A program made the translations under genes and the position numbers. The notes beneath the pieces are model-generated. The model had not been told where the DNA came from, ran no database searches, and saw only the letters and a program-made list of their open reading frames with translations. From Desulfobacterales bacterium (lineage in GTDB: Bacteria > Desulfobacterota > Desulfobacteria > Desulfobacterales > JAQWFD01): a stretch of DNA of 62,105 nucleotides. This document shows positions 55,586-62,105 of the stretch, in pieces (the first letter of the stretch is position 1; every line of letters begins with the position of its first letter). The stretch spans positions 1-62,105 of the forward strand of contig JAQWFD010000022.1 of assembly GCA_028704555.1 (NCBI GenBank), in the 5' to 3' direction.

Positions 55586-55638
55586 CCACTATGTGCCACC
55601 TAGTTTGATATAAGAGTATATTTTCAAATACCTGTCAA
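55586..55638 (-). promoter_or_regulatory. dcw promoter with two MraZ boxes
   Basis: On the minus strand TTGACA (complement of 55633-55638) is followed after 17 nt by TCTTAT (complement of 55610-55615). Downstream, GTGG occurs at 55596-55599 and again at 55586-55589, exactly 10 bp apart, as known for MraZ operators (direct GTGGG repeats with 10-bp period). They lie just after the predicted transcription start, suited to autorepression. Confidence 0.7.
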
Positions 55639-55663
55639 GAAAAATATTATTATTTTATACTAG

Positions 55664-55911
55664 TTAGCATTGTGGTGCCTTGTGGGGTCCGGTCTCGCAC
55701 CATCCGCAAAAAGATGAGCCTCTTGAGCATTCCTTGACAACAAGCCATGGGAGCTGGTACTGTTTTTTCCAGCATTCATCTGGCCTATGCCAGGTGCACA
55801 GAAACAATAGCCCCTGACACTGCCGGATATGTATCGCTTTCGACTCCCTGACATGCAAAATCGGCAGCCTGAAAACCGCTGAATTTCAATTTCAACCAAT
55901 CCATCCGGCAT
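55664..55911 (-). pseudogene. Candidate frameshifted small cysteine-rich gene
   Basis: Two overlapping frames look like parts of one protein. The upstream frame gives MPDGLVEIEIQRFSGCRFC from an ATG at 55911; the downstream frame (from about 55855) gives VRESKAIHIRQCQGLLFLC, then TWHRPDECWKKQYQLPW and SSFCGWCETGPHKAPQC before a TAA at 55664-55666. A single-base change near CATGTCAGG (about 55845-55856) would join them. Many Cys, Trp and His residues suggest a metal-binding protein. Sequencing error, true decay or chance are all possible. I do not recognise the family. Confidence 0.4.
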
Positions 55912-55968
55912 GCAGGATATTTTTAAGGCGGTTTCAATCAATCAAGCGCACGGGGGGGAAAACCAGAA

Positions 55969-56670
55969 ATGATAGCGATCAGACAATTTCGATATTCGTC
56001 AGACAATTTTGGTTATCTCATTCATAACCAACGTTTTGCTATGGCGATAGATGCCGGCGCTGTTCAATCGATCCTTTCTTATATCAAGCACCATGGCCTT
56101 GAACTGAACTATGTCACCAATACGCACAGCCACACGGACCACACGTCCGGCAATGCAGCCGTTCTCAAGGCATCCGGTGCCAGATTCATACCGGCAGAAG
56201 AAATAGTCAGACTGCCGGCCATCGAATGGGAAGGACATCCAGTCCACATCTATCCGACCCCCGGGCACACGCACGATTCGATCTGCTTCCATATCGACAG
56301 TTTTTTAATTACCGGAGACACGCTGTTCAACGGCACGGTGGGTAACTGCTTTACCGGCGACCTGAAAGGATTTTATGACTCCATCAAGCGACTGATGTCA
56401 TTGCCGGAAGACACCCGGGTATATGCCGGGCATGATTATGTCAAAAATGCCATGCACTTTGCAAAGCAACTCGAACCGGACAATTCAGCTATTGACCATT
56501 TTCTGCGCACATATAATCCAGCGAATGTGTATTCAACGCTGCATGACGAATTAAACATCAATCCGTATCTGAGATTTAACCAGAAAGGCATTATTTCCAT
56601 CCTGGAAGCCAGAGGGCTGCCGGTCGACACGGAGTATCAGCGATGGGAATCGGTTATGCATTTGGAATAA
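55969..56670 (+). CDS. Metallo-beta-lactamase-fold hydrolase, glyoxalase II-like
   Basis: A 233-residue MBL-fold hydrolase. The metal motif THSHTDHTSG supplies H53, H55, D57 and H58; further ligands are in PGHTHDSIC, ITGDTLFNG and YAGHDYVKN. Length and the C-terminal NPYLRFN segment match hydroxyacylglutathione hydrolases rather than RNase Z or lactamases. It should hydrolyse a thioester; since many anaerobes lack glutathione, another thiol may be the carrier. It is divergent from mraZ. Confidence 0.88.
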   Translation: MIAIRQFRYSSDNFGYLIHNQRFAMAIDAGAVQSILSYIKHHGLELNYVTNTHSHTDHTSGNAAVLKASGARFIPAEEIVRLPAIEWEGHPVHIYPTPGHTHDSICFHIDSFLITGDTLFNGTVGNCFTGDLKGFYDSIKRLMSLPEDTRVYAGHDYVKNAMHFAKQLEPDNSAIDHFLRTYNPANVYSTLHDELNINPYLRFNQKGIISILEARGLPVDTEYQRWESVMHLE

Positions 56671-56771
56671 CAAAAAATTTTAATTTAAGCATCCTGCGGC
56701 CGTCGGCACCGGCCGTATACGGATTGTTTTCGAAAACCGGAAAAAATCATAACCACTGATGACGCATCCAA

Positions 56772-57716
56772 ATGACACATCTATTCGAAGGGCATGAAAA
56801 AAAACTCGAGATCATTCTTCGCAAGCCTCAAGAGGGATTGCGCTGCAATCTGGACCAGCGGTGGAACAGGGTTGTCAGGGCCAGCGGAGCCGATATTCTC
56901 AGCAAAATTTCAAATTCATGCATGGATGCCTGGCTGCTGTCCGAATCCGGCCTTTTTGTCTGGGAAAACCGGATACGGATGATTACGTGCGGGAGAACCA
57001 CCCTGACCGCTTCTCTGCCTGAAATTTTCCGATTCGTCGACCGCCGGAATATCGATTTTCTATTCTATGAACGGAAAAATATGATGTATCCTCATCAGCA
57101 GCCCTATGATTTTAAAGACGATGCCGCCTTTTTACAGTTTTATTCTCCGGGCAGCCGCTACCGGATCGGACCGGCCGACAGTGACCATATCCACCTGTTT
57201 CATTCTTGCCGGACCCGCAACCTCGACGGCCGGGATTCGACGTTTCAACTCCTGATGAGCGATATCGATCCCCGCCTGGAAAACATTTTTTCAGCTCAAC
57301 CCGTGTCCTCCGGCTGCCAGACTGAAAAAACGTCGATACTAAAACAGCTTTATCCCGACATGGTTACCGACAGCTATTTTTTCTCTCCGTTCGGCTATTC
57401 ACTCAATGCGATTCACAACGACTGTTATTTTACGGTTCATGTCACACCGCAGCCGCAAGGTTCTTATGCCAGCTTTGAAACCAATATTATGGAAACCGAT
57501 TATTCATCCATTGGCCGTAAGGTTATCTCATTTTTTCATCCGAAAAAGTTTTCCCTGATCCTGACAACGAACATGACCCCGGCAAGCCTTCAATCTCGAC
57601 CCGCTGCAACCCCGCTGTTCCCGGGCTACCATATTGCAGAAAAAGTTTTCTGTGAATTTGGCAGCGGCTTTGCGACCACCCTTGTCAATCAAGTCAAAAC
57701 GCCCGTGGAACACTGA
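56772..57716 (+). CDS. speD: S-adenosylmethionine decarboxylase proenzyme, eukaryotic type
   Basis: A 314-residue protein that matches the eukaryotic (class 2) AdoMetDC fold rather than E. coli or Bacillus SpeD. FEGHEKKLEI holds the two substrate-binding glutamates (E6, E9; human E8, E11). WLLSESGLFV is the self-cleavage site, E58|S59, whose serine becomes the pyruvoyl group. C73 in MITCGRTTL corresponds to human C82. FFSPFGYSLNAI and YFTVHVTPQPQGSYASFETN carry the processing Ser and His. All catalytic residues appear intact. The enzyme makes the aminopropyl donor for spermidine. No spermidine synthase is adjacent. Confidence 0.88.
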   Translation: MTHLFEGHEKKLEIILRKPQEGLRCNLDQRWNRVVRASGADILSKISNSCMDAWLLSESGLFVWENRIRMITCGRTTLTASLPEIFRFVDRRNIDFLFYERKNMMYPHQQPYDFKDDAAFLQFYSPGSRYRIGPADSDHIHLFHSCRTRNLDGRDSTFQLLMSDIDPRLENIFSAQPVSSGCQTEKTSILKQLYPDMVTDSYFFSPFGYSLNAIHNDCYFTVHVTPQPQGSYASFETNIMETDYSSIGRKVISFFHPKKFSLILTTNMTPASLQSRPAATPLFPGYHIAEKVFCEFGSGFATTLVNQVKTPVEH

Positions 57717-57843
57717 TCTCCATGGCGATCAATAATCATACCCGAAAAATATAGTTCGCCTTGATGTTAGGGTTTACAACCCCGTCAAATATGGTATGAA
57801 AAGAGATTTACAACAGAATGGACAATGGTCGGGAGAAAGCCCG

Positions 57844-57915
57844 ATGAGACGTAAAGGCAAAGAAATTCAATCTCAAAGCGATATCGAATCCATGACAGGA
57901 AAACGCTCACCATGA
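57844..57915 (+). pseudogene. N-terminal remnant of a pyridoxamine 5'-phosphate oxidase-like gene, coupled to the HD gene
   Basis: A 23-codon reading frame with a good GGGAG ribosome site 8 nt upstream. It begins MRRKGKEIQSQSDIES, which resembles the N-terminus (MRRKDKEI...) of flavin-binding PNPOx-like proteins as I remember them, then ends in unrelated codons at a TGA that overlaps the ATG of the HD gene. It appears to be a gene start joined by deletion to the HD gene and now working as a translationally coupled leader. Confidence 0.5.
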
Positions 57916-58640
57916 ATCCGGCCGATAATGCCATAACCCGACCGGCAGACAGCGGCACGGAGGGGTGCGTCGAAACAGGCCATATGCCTGAAGCCGATTC
58001 GAAACCTCCTCTCGATCAGATCAAGACGATTGCCAGCCGGCTGTTTGAAGGGGCCCGCGGGAGCCACGACTGGGACCATACCCTCAGGGTATGCCGCCTG
58101 TGTGAGCATATCGGCCCGGCCGAAGCGGCAGATATGGACACCCTCATGATTGCCGCCTACCTTCATGATATCGGCCGCTGTTATCAGGATCGGTCTGAAG
58201 GCGCCGTATGTCATGCCGACAAGGGCGCTCAAATGGCATGGCCCCTGATCCGGCGGCTTGCGCTTTCCAAGGAACAAAAGTTGAACATCATCCACTGCAT
58301 CCGGTCCCACCGGTTCCGCGGCAGCCACGCTCCGGAGACGACGGAGGCAAAAGTGCTGTTTGACGCGGACAAGCTGGATTCCATCGGCGCCATCGGCGTC
58401 GCCCGGGCGTATCTGTTTGCCGGTGAGATCGGGGCAAAGCTTCACAATCCGGACATCCCTCCGGAAGATGCGCGGGCCTATTCGGCAGATGATACCGGCT
58501 ACAGGGAATTTAAAGTAAAATTATGCAACATCAAAAACCGCATATTGACACGGGAAGGCCGGAAACTGGCAGATGAGCGACACGAATTCATGGAAGCATT
58601 TTTCAACCGATTTTTAAAAGAATATGAAGGGATCCGATAG
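57912..58640 (+). CDS. HD-domain phosphohydrolase
   Basis: A 242-residue HD superfamily protein. The metal residues are in GSHDWDHTLRVC (H), AAYLHDIGRCYQD (HD) and FDADKLDSIGAIG (D), with HCIRSHRFRG between them. The arrangement resembles uncharacterised YedJ-type HD hydrolases that act on nucleotides or similar phosphates. The first 40 residues are low in conservation. The start overlaps a 23-codon upstream frame by 4 nt. purH genes follow 5 nt later, so it may have a role in nucleotide metabolism. Confidence 0.85.
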   Translation: MNPADNAITRPADSGTEGCVETGHMPEADSKPPLDQIKTIASRLFEGARGSHDWDHTLRVCRLCEHIGPAEAADMDTLMIAAYLHDIGRCYQDRSEGAVCHADKGAQMAWPLIRRLALSKEQKLNIIHCIRSHRFRGSHAPETTEAKVLFDADKLDSIGAIGVARAYLFAGEIGAKLHNPDIPPEDARAYSADDTGYREFKVKLCNIKNRILTREGRKLADERHEFMEAFFNRFLKEYEGIR

Positions 58641-58645
58641 CTATC

Positions 58646-59323
58646 ATGAGCATTAACATTGTTGATAAAATTGACGAACGCGTAATGGTCAACCGCGTAC
58701 TGGTGAGCGTCTCGGACAAAACCGGCCTTGAAACGCTGATACCGCAGCTGCTGGCGATCAATCCGAAAATGAAATTTTTTTCAACCGGTGGCACATACAC
58801 CCGAATCAAAGGCTTTTTAGGCGATGCGGCCGATGCATGTCTGACCCAGGTGCCGGACTATACCGGACAGCCGGAAACCCAGGGGGGACTGGTCAAGACG
58901 CTGGACTTTAAAATCTATCTCGGGCTGCTGACCGAAACGTATAATGACGCCCACCGGCAGGACCTGAACCGGACACTTTCGGTTCCTATCGACATGGTGG
59001 TTGTCAACCTGTATCCGTTCCGGGAAACGATCGCCAGGCCAGACGTTACCGCCGAACAGGCCCGTGGCAATATCGATATCGGCGGCCCGTGCATGATCCG
59101 GGCCTCTGCAAAAAATTTTCTCAGAGTAGCGGCGGTGGTCGACCCCTCTGATTATGACATGATCATTTCGGAAATGAAGGCCGCCGCCGGCATGACCTCC
59201 CTTGAACTCCGCTTCCGGCTTGCCCGAAAAGCCTTTGATCATACCGCCGCCTACGATCGCGCCATCGCTGATTATCTGACAGATGTGGCGTTTGAAGAGG
59301 TAAGCGGTTGTTATAACCGCTGA
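58646..59323 (+). CDS. purH: IMP cyclohydrolase (N-terminal half of PurH as a separate protein)
   Basis: A 225-residue MGS-fold protein: RVLVSVSDKTGLETLIPQLL, FFSTGGTYTRIKGFLG, VKTLDFKIYLGLL and DMVVVNLYPFRETIA, then NIDIGGPCMIRASAKNF. These are all signatures of the IMP cyclohydrolase domain of bifunctional PurH, which closes the ring of FAICAR to give IMP. It ends in a normal stop after ADYLTDVAFEE. The AICAR formyltransferase half is a separate gene 65 nt downstream, so PurH is split. Confidence 0.92.
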   Translation: MSINIVDKIDERVMVNRVLVSVSDKTGLETLIPQLLAINPKMKFFSTGGTYTRIKGFLGDAADACLTQVPDYTGQPETQGGLVKTLDFKIYLGLLTETYNDAHRQDLNRTLSVPIDMVVVNLYPFRETIARPDVTAEQARGNIDIGGPCMIRASAKNFLRVAAVVDPSDYDMIISEMKAAAGMTSLELRFRLARKAFDHTAAYDRAIADYLTDVAFEEVSGCYNR

Positions 59324-59388
59324 AAAAAGTGTAAGATAAGCGTATCTTAAAAAACAAACGGCTGTAACGGCTTTAAGGGAGATAACAC

Positions 59389-60639
59389 ATGGCTGAAGAT
59401 CTTAAAAAAATGTATAAAACCATTATGGATGATCACTTTCCGTCCCGGATGGAAATCAGCTTTGTCGATAAAGACAATCGGCAGACGCTGTTTTATGAAA
59501 AAGGACTGTGGACCATTGACGGTGTCCAAAAAGGGCTCAGGTACGGCGAAAATCCGGGGCAGGAAGCCGCATTGTACAAACTGGTAAACGGCAACCTCGT
59601 TCTGGGGCAAACCGAAACCATACAGCCGGGCCAGTACCTGGCTTCAGATGTCGAGCTGCTGCAGTCCGGCAAACATCCGGGCAAAACCAACCTGACCGAT
59701 GCGGACAACGCCCTCAATATTTTACGCTATTTTACGGACAAACCCACCGTGGCGATTGTCAAACATAACAACCCCTGCGGCGTTGCCCGTGCAGATTCCC
59801 TGGCAGCGGCCTACGGCAAAGCCTACATGGCTGACCGGATTGCCGCCTTCGGCGGATGTATCGCCCTGAACCGTCCGGTTGACAAAACCACAGCCGGGGC
59901 CATTATCAAACAGTATGCCGAAGTGGTCGTAGCGCCTGATTTTGAAGATGGCGTGCTGGATATGTTCGCAAAGAAAAAAAATCTGAGAGTGATCCGTATC
60001 GGCAATATCAACCGACTGCAGGACTTTGTCGGCAAGCGGTTTGTGGACTTCAAAAGTCTGATTGACGGTGGAATCATTGCCCAGTGGTCGTTTGTCCCCA
60101 CCACCCGGACCAGAAAAGACCTCAAACCGGCCGAATGTGACTACAAGAACGCCCGATACCGGATCAACCGGCAGCCGACCGATCAGGAATATGACGACAT
60201 GCTTTTCGGCTGGCTGGTTGAAGCCGGCGTCACATCCAATTCCGTAATTTATGTCAAAGACTCGGTCACCGTCGGCATCGGAACCGGAGAGCAGGACCGG
60301 GTCGGTGTGGCGGAAATTGCAAGAGACAAAGCCTACCGGAAACTGGCAGACCGCTACTGCTTTGAACTGCACGGCGTCGCTTACAATGACCTGAACGATC
60401 CGGACAAAAAAGCGGAAATCGACAACCGGGTGGCCCTGGAAAAAGGCGGACTCATCGGCTCGGCCATGGTCAGCGATGCATTTTTCCCCTTCCGTGACGG
60501 GGTGGATGTCGGAATCCGGGAAGGCGTTACATCAATCATCCAGCCGGGCGGGTCCCTGAATGACTACCAGTCCATCGAAGCATGCAACGAAGCCGGTGTC
60601 ACCATGGTGTATACGGGCCAGAGAAGCTTCAGGCACTGA
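59389..60639 (+). CDS. purH: AICAR formyltransferase (C-terminal half of PurH as a separate protein)
   Basis: A 416-residue AICARFT. KGLRYGENPGQEAALYK, ASDVELLQSGKHPGKTNLTD-type linker and TVAIVKHNNPCGVARADSL hold the active site, with the conserved Lys-His pair in VKHNNPCG. AFGGCIALNRPVD and SDAFFPFRDGVD with IIQPGGSLNDYQSIEAC close the fold. It transfers a formyl group from 10-formyl-THF to AICAR. The ATG has an AGGGAGA site. Stand-alone formyltransferase plus cyclohydrolase replaces the single bifunctional enzyme of most bacteria. Confidence 0.94.
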   Translation: MAEDLKKMYKTIMDDHFPSRMEISFVDKDNRQTLFYEKGLWTIDGVQKGLRYGENPGQEAALYKLVNGNLVLGQTETIQPGQYLASDVELLQSGKHPGKTNLTDADNALNILRYFTDKPTVAIVKHNNPCGVARADSLAAAYGKAYMADRIAAFGGCIALNRPVDKTTAGAIIKQYAEVVVAPDFEDGVLDMFAKKKNLRVIRIGNINRLQDFVGKRFVDFKSLIDGGIIAQWSFVPTTRTRKDLKPAECDYKNARYRINRQPTDQEYDDMLFGWLVEAGVTSNSVIYVKDSVTVGIGTGEQDRVGVAEIARDKAYRKLADRYCFELHGVAYNDLNDPDKKAEIDNRVALEKGGLIGSAMVSDAFFPFRDGVDVGIREGVTSIIQPGGSLNDYQSIEACNEAGVTMVYTGQRSFRH

Positions 60640-60694
60640 GGGTTAAGGGTTAAAAAACGTTAAAACAAAAAACAGTCAACTTTTTTGTTTTTTT

Positions 60695-60808
60695 GGGCTT
60701 GATCATATCTTCACATTGCCCCGGCATCTTTTACCCGGATCGTGCAGTGTCGTACGCCGGAAACGCGCGAGACGCCGCAGCGACGCGTACGAAAATATGA
60801 TCAAGCCC
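60695..60808. repeat. GGGCTTGATCAT palindromic element (copy E, 114 bp)
   Basis: The termini GGGCTTGATCATAT and ATATGATCAAGCCC are perfect inverted repeats, flanked outside by T runs on both sides, so it can act as a bidirectional terminator. Its interior (CCCCGGCATCTTTTACCCGG, then ATCGTGCAGTGTCGTACGCC) is the inverted version of a module in copy D (36309-36350). It separates the purH genes from the reductase gene. Confidence 0.85.
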
Positions 60809-60915
60809 GTTTTTTTAAAATCAGCTATCAGCTGCATTCAGATATATCAAACCCCACGGAAACATGTTACGCAACCGTCATTTTTAGATTTTCCGGACGG
60901 ATGAGGGAGGGTCGG

Positions 60916-61527
60916 ATGATTCGTATTACAGCGGTTTACGGAAGCCCCAGACGCAAAGGCAACACCGCCACCCTGCTGCAGCATGCGGTCCGGGGGGCCA
61001 GAGATGCCGGCGCGCATGTTGACGAAGTCGTTCTTCGGGATCTGAAGATATCGCCCTGCCTTGAAATTTACGCATGCAGGGAAAATGGCCGCTGCGCCAT
61101 TCAGGATGATTTCCAGCAGATCGAGCAAAAGATCACCGCGGCGCAGGGAATCATGCTGGCCTCACCCGTGTTCTTCTATTCGGTCAGCGCCCATGCCAAG
61201 ATGTTTATCGACCGGTGCCAGTCCCTGTGGGTAAAAAAATACCGGATTGATCAAACCGTCTTTGGCCAGTGGACGCCCAGGCGTAAAGGCCTTTTCATAT
61301 CTGCCGGCGCCACGAAAGGCAAAAAACTTTTTGACGGCGTACTGCTCACGATCAGATATTTCTTCGACGTCTGGGATACCTGTCTGTGGAAGTCCCTGCT
61401 CTACCGGGGCCTTGATCTTGAAAAAGATGTGCTGGAGCACCCGGACTATCTTGCCGAAGCCTATGAAACCGGAAAAGCCATGGTCAAAGCAATCGAAAAT
61501 GATATCATATCCGAGACAGCGGATTGA
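60916..61527 (+). CDS. NADPH-dependent FMN reductase-like flavoprotein
   Basis: A 203-residue flavodoxin-fold protein from the ATG at 60916, which has GGGAGGG 4 nt upstream; the frame is open to 60742 but that part is palindromic copy E. AVYGSPRRKGNTATLLQ is the FMN phosphate loop and SPVFFYSVSAHAKMFIDRCQ the isoalloxazine contact. CLEIYACRENGRCAIQDDF resembles the cysteine segment of iron-sulfur flavoproteins and multimeric flavodoxin WrbA relatives. It could move electrons between a pyridine nucleotide or ferredoxin and FMN. The partner is unknown. Confidence 0.85.
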   Translation: MIRITAVYGSPRRKGNTATLLQHAVRGARDAGAHVDEVVLRDLKISPCLEIYACRENGRCAIQDDFQQIEQKITAAQGIMLASPVFFYSVSAHAKMFIDRCQSLWVKKYRIDQTVFGQWTPRRKGLFISAGATKGKKLFDGVLLTIRYFFDVWDTCLWKSLLYRGLDLEKDVLEHPDYLAEAYETGKAMVKAIENDIISETAD

Positions 61528-61589
61528 TGAGCGCGCCGTCCGGACCGGACCGCTTCACGATCACCCGTTTTCAGGAGTTAGACCATTTA

Positions 61590-62105
61590 TGATTACCACT
61601 GCAGAGACTGTCTACGTCCCTGACACATCCACCGTCTGCAAGCGTCCGCTGTTCATGGTACCGGTAGCCGCGGGGTTTCCCTCTCCGGCCGAAGATTACA
61701 TCGAAGGCAGACTGGACCTGAACCGGCACCTGATCAAACACCCGGCCGCCACTTTCTTTGTGAGGGTCACGGGCGATTCCATGATCAATGCCGGCATCCA
61801 CGCCGGAGACATCCTGATTGTCGACCGGGCCATCGAACCTGTCGATAAAAAGGTGGTCATAGCCGTTATTGACGGGGAACTGACGGTCAAACGGATCCGT
61901 ATCGTAAAAGGCAGCATCTCCCTGATACCTGAAAATGACCAGTACCAACCGATTCAGATCAAAGAGAATATGGAATTTCCTATGAACCCAAATAACGGTT
62001 GGGTTTTATTATATCAGATGGTTACATCTGAATTAATGCCATACTTTATCATATTACGAAACATTTGCTTTACTATATTTTTCTACCTTATTGAATTACA
62101 CAAAA
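61590..62105 (+). CDS. umuD: UmuD-like protein (Pol V autoproteolytic subunit), 3' end disrupted
   Basis: The first 130 codons encode a LexA/UmuD-type S24 peptidase: cleavage site A28-G29 in VAAGFPSPAEDYIE, catalytic S64 (TGDSMINAGI) and K101 (ELTVKRI), and the end block PENDQYQPIQIKENMEF. UmuD normally continues with about 10-12 residues of the last strand (EVWGVV...). Here the frame instead enters AT-rich, unrelated sequence at 61980 and stays open to the window edge. The native gene is therefore probably cut by inserted or rearranged DNA. It would support error-prone DNA polymerase V with UmuC, which is not visible. Confidence 0.8.
61980..62105. other. AT-rich DNA joined to the 3' end of umuD
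   Basis: Base composition changes sharply at about 61980. Close to the junction AACCCAA (61985-61991) and TTGGGTT (61999-62005) form a 7-bp hairpin followed by TTATT. It may be the end of an inserted element or a terminator. Only 126 bp are visible, so the type of element cannot be told. Confidence 0.4.

Noticed and set aside
1..62105. CRISPR arrays, prophage genes, rRNA operons or toxin-antitoxin pairs
   Set aside because: None was seen on either strand. The only repeats are the dispersed palindromes, which are not regularly spaced.

Overview
The window looks like a chromosomal stretch of a Gram-negative, anaerobic member of the Desulfobacterota, most likely a sulfate reducer of the Desulfobacteria type. 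The reasons are an Rnf operon headed by a membrane-anchored multihaem c-type cytochrome, a split purine-biosynthesis PurH, the order serA / htrA / ispE / tRNA-Gln / prs / rplY / pth, an acetate transporter beside a CoA-transferase pair, and a complete meso-DAP-type dcw (division and cell wall) cluster. No phage module, CRISPR array, rRNA or intact insertion sequence was seen. This taxonomic call is inference; no marker was compared with a database.

Layout. 1-2544 (+): end of parA, parB, a NYN/YacP nuclease and ispH. 2692-4053 (-): plsY and an RlpA-like lipoprotein. 4346-7855: an EIIA phosphocarrier and a PII-like protein (+) converge on two CPA2-type cation/proton antiporters (-). 8456-12381: a PhoU-like DUF47 protein (+), then an AMMECR1 protein, a zinc-ribbon membrane protein and a PpiD-like chaperone (-). 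12881-16807: tRNA-Ala, an acetate/succinate-type permease and a two-subunit CoA-transferase. 17930-29024 (+): serA, a DUF1844 protein, a DegP/HtrA protease, ispE, tRNA-Gln, prs, rplY, pth, a membrane pyrophosphatase, a CarD-like regulator and rluD. 29241-35983 (-): the Rnf operon, cytochrome-rnfCDGEA-rnfB. 36789-55580 (-): the dcw cluster from mraZ to ftsZ, followed by a radical SAM gene. 55969-61979 (+): a glyoxalase II-like hydrolase, a eukaryotic-type S-adenosylmethionine decarboxylase, an HD phosphohydrolase, split purH, an FMN reductase and a umuD that loses its normal 3' end in AT-rich DNA at the window edge.

The most interesting system is the Rnf complex. RnfB is fused to a complete GltD-like FAD/NAD(P)H oxidoreductase. 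RnfC lacks the usual glycine-rich NADH/FMN loop. RnfD lacks the usual SGAT flavinylation site. A five-haem cytochrome opens the operon. Together these suggest that pyridine-nucleotide chemistry has moved from RnfC to the RnfB fusion, or that electrons go to a cytochrome pool. A second genome-scale signal is a family of nested palindromes with GGGCTTGATCAT termini. It has four clear copies and one decayed copy, all in intergenic DNA, and the inner modules are shared or inverted between copies.
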